NCBI GenBank assembly: GCA_020846635.1
Contig: JADLDO010000036.1
Span: 62,001-126,000 of the forward strand
From: Caldilineaceae bacterium
Lineage (GTDB): Bacteria; Chloroflexota; Anaerolineae; Caldilineales; Caldilineaceae
DNA length: 64,000 bases
Direction: 5' to 3'
The notes below the pieces were generated by a model. It was not told the origin of the DNA. It saw only the letters and a program-made list of their open reading frames with translations, and did not search any database. This document shows positions 57,582 to 64,000 of the stretch, piece by piece. Position 1 is the stretch's first letter. Every line of letters begins with the position of its first letter. The position numbers and the translations under genes were made by a program.

Positions 57582-58118
57582 CTACGATTTACTTGACTCG
57601 CTTAATGCAAGCCCGAACTCATCCACCAACTGGCGCACCCACAGCCTCACACGCTCTGGAGTGAGATCAGATTGATTGTCTTCATCGATCATCAGGCCGA
57701 TGAAATGACCCTCGCGCAGCGCCCAAGAGCCGCTAAAGGAATAGCCCTCGGTGGACCATGCGCCAACCAATGCTGCGCCCTGACTCTCCAATTTATCGGC
57801 CACAAAGAAAACCGCATCGCCAAAGGTGTCGGGATAGCCGACTTGGTCGCCGAGGCCAAAGACCGCGGCTTGTTTGTTCTGTAGGTCCAACTCGTCAAGC
57901 TCTTCGATGCTCGTTTCCCAGTCCCGTTGTAATTGACCGATGTCCCATGTGGGGATGCCTACGATCAAGTGGCTGAACTCTAACATCTCCTCCAAGTAGT
58001 AGTCGGCAATGTCGAAAAGCTCTACCTCGATACCGGTCTGCTCTTTAAGTTCACGCTGGATTAACCCGGCAACGGCAGCGGTATTGCCATTGGTGCTGCC
58101 AAAAAACAATCCAATCAT
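57582..58118 (-). CDS. fldA: Long-chain flavodoxin
   Basis: A 178-residue FMN electron carrier. The FMN phosphate loop is GSTNGNTAAVA at residues 7-17, and the isoalloxazine loops IPTWDIGQLQRDW and GLGDQVGYPDTFGDA are conserved. Flavodoxin often replaces ferredoxin when iron is scarce, which fits the iron-type ABC genes that follow. It starts 6 bases after the ThrH-like gene. Confidence 0.93.
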   Translation of the reverse strand: MIGLFFGSTNGNTAAVAGLIQRELKEQTGIEVELFDIADYYLEEMLEFSHLIVGIPTWDIGQLQRDWETSIEELDELDLQNKQAAVFGLGDQVGYPDTFGDAVFFVADKLESQGAALVGAWSTEGYSFSGSWALREGHFIGLMIDEDNQSDLTPERVRLWVRQLVDEFGLALSESSKS

Positions 58119-58124
58119 AGCTGC

Positions 58125-58769
58125 TTAGGCCGCTTGCACAGGGGCTCTTTCTCCAGAAATAAATCGCTCCACCGCTTGGCGCAGCTCGGAATAGCCAAGC
58201 GCCACCGGAAAATTCGGATAATCGGCACGCACCTTGTCCGATGGGTGAAAGAGCACACCCTGATCCGCGGCCTGGAGCATCCCAATGTCATTGTAGGAAT
58301 CACCAACGGCCATCGTCCGAAAGCCTAACATGCGAAATGATTCGAGTGCTTTGCGCTTGCCTTCTGTGGTGCGGAGATGATAGTTCACGACCATCCCCGC
58401 GGCATCTACCTCTAGCTGGTGCGCATAGATAGTAGGATAGTTTAGCTTTGGCATAAAGGGTGCCACCAACTCATAGTAACTGTCAGTGATAATGATCACG
58501 GGCAGATAAGTACGTGCCCAGGCCAAGAACTCTTGCGCGCCCGGCAATACGTCCATTTGTCGGATTACATCCTGAATGTCAGCCAAACCTAGTTTATGCT
58601 CATGCAGGATGCCGAGTCGCATCTGCATTAATTGGTCGTAATTATCAATATCTCGCGTCGTTAGGCGCAGTTGCGGAATGCCAGTGCGCTCCGAAACGGC
58701 GATCCAAATCTCTGGGAGGAGAATTCCCTCTAAATCGATTGCTAACAAGGGTGGCTGCGTAACGCCCAT
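58125..58769 (-). CDS. thrH: ThrH-like HAD phosphatase (phosphoserine/homoserine type)
   Basis: A 214-residue HAD hydrolase closely matching ThrH. The catalytic motif [15 protein letters not shown] (Asp12, Glu14), [23 protein letters not shown] and [12 protein letters not shown] are in order. ThrH dephosphorylates phosphoserine and can transfer phosphate to homoserine. The start at 58769 fits the family N-terminus; longer in-frame starts are less likely. It heads the operon with fldA and the iron-type ABC genes, an unexpected partner. Confidence 0.88.
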   Translation of the reverse strand: MGVTQPPLLAIDLEGILLPEIWIAVSERTGIPQLRLTTRDIDNYDQLMQMRLGILHEHKLGLADIQDVIRQMDVLPGAQEFLAWARTYLPVIIITDSYYELVAPFMPKLNYPTIYAHQLEVDAAGMVVNYHLRTTEGKRKALESFRMLGFRTMAVGDSYNDIGMLQAADQGVLFHPSDKVRADYPNFPVALGYSELRQAVERFISGERAPVQAA

Positions 58770-59098
58770 TATGCCTAAGTCCTTTGGTTCCTTCATCCAA
58801 CATTCGGGTAAACTTACAGTTTGAGCCCTGAAACCGGGTCCAAAATGGGACATGGCCCTAGCGTCCAAGTCTACCAGAGTGGCGCGACCCTCCGCAAACA
58901 TTCGACGTATTGTTCACTCATACACCGTTTGGATAACGCCACTTGGATAGCGTCATTTTTCACATAGAACTTGACCGAAGCCCCGCTGTCAGGTACACTA
59001 ACAGCGTTGAAACATAGATTTCCATAGATTTTCATAGAATTTGCTGTTTTTCGCCAATATTGTGATTGCCGAAAAATTCAGGCTAAACAAGTAAACGA
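58770..59098. promoter_or_regulatory. Divergent intergenic region with hemA promoter
   Basis: No gene is evident. TTGACC at 58971-58976, a 17-base spacer and TACACT at 58994-58999 form a good promoter for hemA, giving a leader of about 90 bases. The leader has three near-repeats of CATAGATTT and an AACAGC...GCTGTT pair followed by Ts, which might form a weak attenuator. Confidence 0.55.
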
Positions 59099-60478
59099 AT
59101 GATGGTAGACGAAATGGCTCCAACCTTACGGAGTGGCCTGCGTGTAGCCTCAATAGCGCTGAGCCGTGTGACAGCCCCGGTGGAAGTACGTGAGCAACTC
59201 GGCTTGCAGAATTGGGCGGCTCTTTTGTCCACAGGGACTTCTTCTGTGCGTGAGTGGGCCATCATCAGCACCTGTCACCGCTTTGAACTCTACGTTGGCA
59301 CTGAGAGTGATGCGCTGGAACTTGTTTGCGCGCAACTACCGGTGCTGCTCTCTTCAGTGGTCAATACTACTACTGGGCATATCTTTGCGGAGGGCAGTGA
59401 GCCGTGGGCAGTGCGAACCGATGAGGATGCGGTGATTCACCTCTGCCGCGTCGCTGCTGGTCTAGATTCGCTCGTTCTGGGTGAAGCGCAAATCCAGGGG
59501 CAAGTGATTGCTTCGTATACGATGGGGCTGGATGAAGGCACGATTGGCCCCTTGCTCTCCGCGCTCTTTCGCACAGCCATCCGTGTTGGCAAGCGCGCCC
59601 GTACCGAAACCCAAATCAGCACACGCGCTCTCAGCATGAGCTCTGTTGCGCTGAGTATGGCAGCACGCTATTTCCCGGATTTTGCCGCGGCGCGCGTGCT
59701 GGTGATCGGGGCCGGTGAGATGAGCCGGCTGGCGCTCAAGGCGCTGCACCAGCGTCATGTGCGTAATGTTACTGTCGCAAACCGGACGCTGGCGCGTGCA
59801 AGAGAGGTCCTGCTTCACCCGGAGTGGCAAGCGATTGATTTGGCAAAGCTGCCCAAGGCGCTCAGCACGTTCGATGTCATCTTTTCGGCAACCAGCGCCC
59901 ATGAGCCTGTGGTGACACACAGCCACCTTGCCGACGCGCTGCCCACGAATGGCGCAGACCATCAGCGTGTCCTCATCGACCTGGCTGTGCCGCGTGATAT
60001 TGACCCATCCATACGCAATTTACCAGGCGTCGTGTTGGTGGATGTAGACGATTTGCGCCAGGGGCTAGACCAGTCGCTGGAAAAGCGCAAAGAGGCACTG
60101 CCCGCGGTCAACGCCATCATTGACCAAGAGGTGGCGCGCTGGCAGGCTGTACAACGTGAGCTTTCCATGCGTCCTTTGGTTGTGGAATTGCGACAGCGTG
60201 CAGAACGAATTCGCCAGCAGGAAGTCGAGCGGACGATGCGCTTTCTTGGCCCTGTCGATTCAGAAACGCAAGATCATATTCAACATCTCTCACGCGCGTT
60301 GGTCAACAAGCTGTTACACCAACCGACTGTCCGTATCAAGGAACTCGCTCACGACGACGAGGCCGATCTCTATGCGTCTACGCTTTGTGACATTTTTGGA
60401 CTAGACGCCGGCCTCTCCGTTGTACCTCAATCAGAATCAGAAAATGCAGAACTCCGTGGCAAATCAAACGGTAGCTAG
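59099..60478 (+). CDS. hemA: Glutamyl-tRNA reductase
   Basis: A 459-residue NADPH enzyme that reduces glutamyl-tRNA to glutamate-1-semialdehyde, first step of C5 haem synthesis. The catalytic Cys59 is in ISTCHRFELY (usually STCNR), the tRNA/NADPH region has SLVLGEAQIQGQV and VLVIGAGEMSRLAL, and a long C-terminal dimerisation helix follows. Two adjacent ATGs are possible starts with no Shine-Dalgarno. Its end overlaps hemC-D by about 35 bases. Confidence 0.93.
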   Translation: MMVDEMAPTLRSGLRVASIALSRVTAPVEVREQLGLQNWAALLSTGTSSVREWAIISTCHRFELYVGTESDALELVCAQLPVLLSSVVNTTTGHIFAEGSEPWAVRTDEDAVIHLCRVAAGLDSLVLGEAQIQGQVIASYTMGLDEGTIGPLLSALFRTAIRVGKRARTETQISTRALSMSSVALSMAARYFPDFAAARVLVIGAGEMSRLALKALHQRHVRNVTVANRTLARAREVLLHPEWQAIDLAKLPKALSTFDVIFSATSAHEPVVTHSHLADALPTNGADHQRVLIDLAVPRDIDPSIRNLPGVVLVDVDDLRQGLDQSLEKRKEALPAVNAIIDQEVARWQAVQRELSMRPLVVELRQRAERIRQQEVERTMRFLGPVDSETQDHIQHLSRALVNKLLHQPTVRIKELAHDDEADLYASTLCDIFGLDAGLSVVPQSESENAELRGKSNGS

Positions 60479-62183
60479 CCTGCCTACGACCCTGCGCCTG
60501 GGTACCCGCACCTCGCAACTGGCGCTTTGGCAGACAAATCATGTCATTGCTCAACTCCAGTCGCATTGGCCCCATTTACAGTGTGAATTGATCCACAAGG
60601 TCACACAAGGGGATCGGCGATTGGATCGTCCCCTGCCGGAAATTGGAGGCAAGGGCTTATTTACGGCAGAACTGGAAGAAGCGCTGCGCCACGGCGAAAT
60701 TGATCTAGCCGTACATTCTCTCAAAGATCTGCCCGTTGAGGACCCATCCGACTTGATGATCGGGGCGATCTTGAGTCGCGAAGACACGCGCGATGTCTTG
60801 GTTGCGCGCGAGGGATGGACGTTGGCGACCCTGCCCACGGGCGCAGTAATAGGGACAAGCAGCCTGCGGCGACAGGCGCAACTGCTGGCGGCGCGCCCCG
60901 ATCTCGAAGTGCGTTCGATTCGTGGCAATGTGGAGACGCGACTGCGCAAGGTAATGAGTGGTGAGTACCATGCGGCGGTGATGGCAGGGGCCGGACTGCT
61001 GCGCTTGGGCCTGACGGAGCAGATCAGCGAATGGCTTGCGCCGGATCTGATGCTGCCCGCGCCGGGGCAAGGTGCGTTAGCTGTGCAATGTCGCACCGAT
61101 GATCCGGCTATCCATACGCTTTTGCGTGCCATCCACGATCCGCAGGCGGCTGCCACAACAAAGGCCGAACGTCACCTGCTGTGGCGCTTGGGCGGCGGCT
61201 GTTCGGCACCCATTGGAGCATGGGCAGAGGTGCATGGCGATCAGATCGAGTTACAGGCGCGTGTCGCCTCGGTGGACGGTCGCCACGTTTACAACGCAAG
61301 TGGAATCGGCACTGACGCCCAGGCGCTTGCCGAACAGGTTGCAGATGACTTGTTGGCCCAGGGCGCGCAAACGGCATTGAGCCGTGACGCTCGCTCGCCG
61401 GGGAGGCCGTTGGCAGGTAAACGCGTGGTGATCACACGCCCGCGGCAAACGGGACACGGGGCAGAAGGGAACCTGGCTGCACAGCTACGCGCTTTCGGCG
61501 CCCAAGTCATCGAAGCGGCGGCGATCCAGTTAGTCCCAAGCGAGGATACATCGGCAGTGGATAGGGCAATCCATCACCTAGGCGACTACGACTGGATCAT
61601 CTTTACCAGTGCGAATGCTGTAGAGATCTTTTTGTCGCACATAAACAAGGCTGCCATCCAGCCCGATTGGCAACGGTGCAAAATCGCAGCGGTTGGGCCG
61701 CGGACACAAAGTGCGCTGCAATCTCACGGCCTACCGGTCCATGCCATGCCTGAACAATACCTCGGTGCGGAAATCGCCGGTACATTAGGTGATATTCGCC
61801 ACGCGCACATCTTGCTGCCCCGTTCAGCAGAAGGGAATCCTGACCTACCTGCCCGCCTGCATGAACGGGGCGCGACGGTAGAGGAGATTGCCCTCTATGC
61901 ACCTGTGCCTGCCGTCATCGATGAACCCGTACGTGCCACGCTTGCTGCGGGAGTCGATGTTGTTACCTTTGCCAGCGGCTCAGCGGTGCGCGCCTTTGTC
62001 AACGCCTTACGCACAGATGATCGTTTTAGCGACTTCTGGCAGGGTGTTACCGTCGCCTGTATTGGTCCAACCACCGCAGACGCAGCCCAAGCCGAAGGTC
62101 TGGCTGTGCAGGTGGTCGCCACAGAGCACAGCGTACCTGGTCTGGTTGCTGCACTTGTCGCCTATTATGAGCAAGGAGCCTGA
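60444..62183 (+). CDS. hemCD: Fused porphobilinogen deaminase and uroporphyrinogen-III synthase
   Basis: A 579-residue bifunctional haem enzyme. Residues about 15-315 are HemC, with the dipyrromethane cofactor Cys253 in LGGGCSAPIGA. Residues about 325-575 are HemD, an FTSANAV-type two-domain synthase. The fusion joins two consecutive steps from porphobilinogen to uroporphyrinogen III. The ATG at 60444 overlaps hemA by 35 bases; no clear ribosome site. hemB follows after 6 bases. Confidence 0.93.
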   Translation: MQNSVANQTVASLPTTLRLGTRTSQLALWQTNHVIAQLQSHWPHLQCELIHKVTQGDRRLDRPLPEIGGKGLFTAELEEALRHGEIDLAVHSLKDLPVEDPSDLMIGAILSREDTRDVLVAREGWTLATLPTGAVIGTSSLRRQAQLLAARPDLEVRSIRGNVETRLRKVMSGEYHAAVMAGAGLLRLGLTEQISEWLAPDLMLPAPGQGALAVQCRTDDPAIHTLLRAIHDPQAAATTKAERHLLWRLGGGCSAPIGAWAEVHGDQIELQARVASVDGRHVYNASGIGTDAQALAEQVADDLLAQGAQTALSRDARSPGRPLAGKRVVITRPRQTGHGAEGNLAAQLRAFGAQVIEAAAIQLVPSEDTSAVDRAIHHLGDYDWIIFTSANAVEIFLSHINKAAIQPDWQRCKIAAVGPRTQSALQSHGLPVHAMPEQYLGAEIAGTLGDIRHAHILLPRSAEGNPDLPARLHERGATVEEIALYAPVPAVIDEPVRATLAAGVDVVTFASGSAVRAFVNALRTDDRFSDFWQGVTVACIGPTTADAAQAEGLAVQVVATEHSVPGLVAALVAYYEQGA

Positions 62184-62189
62184 ACGCAA

Positions 62190-63269
62190 ATGGCCGATCT
62201 AAGTTCCCCGTCTCTGCACCTTCCCGCTGTTGATCCTGCTGTGAATGAAGTGCAACTCACTTCCCTGTCGAGTCGTCCTCGCCGCCTGCGCCGCACCCCG
62301 GCTCTGCGGGCGATGGTGCGTGAGACACAGCTCCACGCCAACGATTTTATCTATCCGCTTTTTGTGGCCCACGGCCAGCAAGTGCGCCATCCAATCGGTT
62401 CGATGCCCGGTGTGGCGCAGTTGTCAGTTGATGAGGCTGTGGTTGAGGCAGAGCGCTGTGCCGAGCTTGGGATTCGTTCGGTGCTGCTCTTTGGCCTGCC
62501 CGCGCACAAAGACCCGGTGGGCCTCGAAAATTTTGCCGATGATGGCATTGTCCAGCAAGCGACCCGCGCCATCAAAGATGCGGTGCCGGAGATGGTGGTC
62601 GTCACCGATGTTTGCCTGTGCGAATATACGGATCACGGGCATTGCGGTCTGCTCAACTTTGGGAATGGTAATTTGCCCCACCCCAATTTGGATGAGGGGT
62701 ACGTCCTCAACGACGAAACGCTGGTCGTCCTCAACAAGGTCGCCCTCTCCCATGCCTACGCCGGTGCCGACATCATCGCGCCCAGCGGCATGATGGACGG
62801 GATGGTGGCAAGCCTGCGCCATGCCCTGGACATACACGATTTCAGCCATCTCCCCATCATGTCCTATGCCGTGAAGTATGCGTCGAGCTTCTATGGCCCA
62901 TTTCGGGAGGCTGCGGACGGTGCGCCCAAGTTTGGTGACCGCAAGACGCACCAAATGGATCCGGCCAATGTGCGTGAAGCATTGCGCGAGGCCGCATTGG
63001 ACGTGCAAGAGGGGGCAGATTTCCTAATGGTGAAACCCGCCCTTGCCTACCTGGACGTGATCCAACGCCTGCGCCAACAGTTCAGCGAGCTGCCCCTGGC
63101 AGCCTACAACGTGAGCGGGGAGTATGCGATGGTCAAGGCTGCATCTGCACAGGGCTGGATTGACGAACGCAGCACAGTCCTCGAAATTCTCACAGGCATC
63201 AAGCGCGCCGGAGCGGACCTGATCATTACCTATCATGCCCAGGATGCAGCGCGCTGGCTGCAAGATTGA
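62190..63269 (+). CDS. hemB: Delta-aminolevulinic acid dehydratase (porphobilinogen synthase), zinc type
   Basis: A 359-residue enzyme condensing two ALA molecules to porphobilinogen. The zinc ligands Cys142, Cys144 and Cys152 ([14 protein letters not shown]) are intact and the Schiff-base Lys residues are 229 and 282 (MVKPA). About 30 N-terminal residues precede the family core. It starts 6 bases after hemC-D and completes the set for uroporphyrinogen III except hemL. Confidence 0.95.
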   Translation: MADLSSPSLHLPAVDPAVNEVQLTSLSSRPRRLRRTPALRAMVRETQLHANDFIYPLFVAHGQQVRHPIGSMPGVAQLSVDEAVVEAERCAELGIRSVLLFGLPAHKDPVGLENFADDGIVQQATRAIKDAVPEMVVVTDVCLCEYTDHGHCGLLNFGNGNLPHPNLDEGYVLNDETLVVLNKVALSHAYAGADIIAPSGMMDGMVASLRHALDIHDFSHLPIMSYAVKYASSFYGPFREAADGAPKFGDRKTHQMDPANVREALREAALDVQEGADFLMVKPALAYLDVIQRLRQQFSELPLAAYNVSGEYAMVKAASAQGWIDERSTVLEILTGIKRAGADLIITYHAQDAARWLQD

Positions 63270-63308
63270 TGTCATGACGCAGCAGATACATTTTTAATTG
63301 AACACTCT

Positions 63309-63325
63309 TTACACAATTTGTGCAA
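63309..63325. promoter_or_regulatory. Near-perfect palindrome before the HemQ-like gene
   Basis: TTACACAATTTGTGCAA is a 17-bp dyad with one mismatch, 32 bases before the start codon in an AT-rich stretch. It could be an operator for a haem or oxygen regulator. The promoter itself is not clear. Confidence 0.35.
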
Positions 63326-63357
63326 TTTACATAAATATCGAAATGTGAGTACAAGCT

Positions 63358-64000
63358 ATGAAACCCAACGGATTAGGTGTCCAGAATCGCGAGAGCAGCA
63401 GCGATCTTGACAGTGTTGATCTCACCGAAAAAGGGCGCGCCCCATCGGGAGAAGTATTAACCTCGACTCGTCGCCTTCTGATGCAATTCCTGGCCTTTGG
63501 CAATGTCAAAGATACCCAGACGCTCATTTGGGCGCTAGAGAGCGCAGGTATTGACGGCGTACTCTACGAAGATATTAACGATGCGCGCGGCGTCGCACTC
63601 CTGACTTATAGCGAGACGCCGGATTACTTCGTAAACGAGCTGCGCACCTTTCTAACCCAGCCACCCTTTGGCGACCTCACCCCAAAACCAGAGTATACAA
63701 TGTTCGGGCGCACCTATGCGATTGGCTATGAGCCGGACTTGGATGAGACGCTCATCACAAGACCCCGCAACCGTGTGACCGACCCTGAATTGCCCTGGGC
63801 GATTTGGTATCCACTGCGCCGAGCGGGCAGTTTTGAACAGCTTTCAGTCCAAGAGCAGAATGTCATCCTCTCCGAACATGGTGGCATTGGACGCGCCTTT
63901 GGGCGTGCCCACCTGGGCTATGATGTGCGCTTGGCCTGTCATGGCTTAGACAAGCATGACAATGATTTTGTTATCGGACTGATCGGGCCAGAGCTGCTGC
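63358..64000 (+). CDS. Chlorite-dismutase-family protein, HemQ-like (cut by window edge)
   Basis: The frame is open to the last base, giving at least 214 residues. The N-terminal half is a ferredoxin-like lobe (RRLLMQFLAFGNVKDTQ). The second half contains WAIWYPLRRAG, EHGGIGRAFGRAH with the likely haem-ligand His, and CHGLDKHDNDFVIGLIGPEL, all typical of this family. HemQ decarboxylates coprohaem to haem b, which fits its place after hemB. A chlorite dismutase or dye peroxidase role is the alternative. Start ATG at 63358; ribosome site weak. Confidence 0.8.
   Translation, partial: MKPNGLGVQNRESSSDLDSVDLTEKGRAPSGEVLTSTRRLLMQFLAFGNVKDTQTLIWALESAGIDGVLYEDINDARGVALLTYSETPDYFVNELRTFLTQPPFGDLTPKPEYTMFGRTYAIGYEPDLDETLITRPRNRVTDPELPWAIWYPLRRAGSFEQLSVQEQNVILSEHGGIGRAFGRAHLGYDVRLACHGLDKHDNDFVIGLIGPELL

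Overview
The window reads as chromosomal DNA of a free-living heterotrophic bacterium. It holds 55 complete protein genes and two partial ones, one at each edge. The best guess is a Chloroflexota member of the Caldilineae/Anaerolineae type. The basis is indirect: haem made by the C5 route with a fused hemC-hemD gene, a haem locus ending in a chlorite-dismutase-family (HemQ-like) gene, many sugar ABC, Gfo/Idh/MocA and TIM-barrel isomerase genes, and gene ends marked by TTCCCGGA...TCCGGGAA palindromes. No rRNA, tRNA, CRISPR array, insertion sequence, phage gene or replication origin was seen, and no gene was recognisable as a DNA-binding regulator.

Layout. 1-11.7 kb: a D-threonine-aldolase-like gene (cut by the left edge), an amidohydrolase, a beta-propeller protein, an Ldh2-type dehydrogenase, a YceI lipoprotein, an LtaS/MdoB-like membrane sulfatase, an MsbA-like ABC exporter, RarD, an enolase-superfamily enzyme and an FkbM methyltransferase. 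12-18.3 kb: an S41 peptidase, an MFS exporter, an alpha/beta hydrolase, a P-loop kinase, a ROK kinase and a Gfo/Idh/MocA gene. 18.3-23.3 kb: a compact five-gene operon encoding a GTP cyclohydrolase II-RibD_C fusion, a dehydrogenase, a PTPS/QueD homologue, a glycosyltransferase and a methyltransferase. It looks like a cryptic pathway to a pyrimidine- or pterin-derived glycoside and is the most interesting locus here.

23.5-34.8 kb: a sugar ABC importer with two sugar-modifying genes, diverging from five catabolic genes (dehydrogenase, HPS/KGPDC-like aldolase, LarA-like protein, isomerase, Gfo/Idh/MocA). 34.9-44.4 kb: scattered oxidoreductases, including a molybdopterin-binding XDH-type subunit with no partner genes. 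44.4-54.3 kb: eight genes on one strand (rpiB, zwf, glgP, CoA transferase, acyl-CoA dehydrogenase, TIGR01777 epimerase, ldh, VOC protein) that link glycogen breakdown, the pentose phosphate pathway and lactate. 54.3-58.8 kb: a thrH-like, fldA, membrane protein, ABC permease and ABC ATPase operon that suggests iron limitation but has no binding-protein gene. 59.1-64 kb: hemA, hemCD, hemB and the partial HemQ-like gene.

Small-scale structure adds several observations: three direct repeats with an 11-bp period upstream of the ABC exporter, an operator-like palindrome at a promoter near 17.2 kb, a hairpin between the binding-protein and permease genes of the sugar importer, and at least four copies of a shared terminator palindrome. 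Functions were assigned by reading motifs without database searches. Start sites were chosen from Shine-Dalgarno spacing, family N-termini and gene overlaps.
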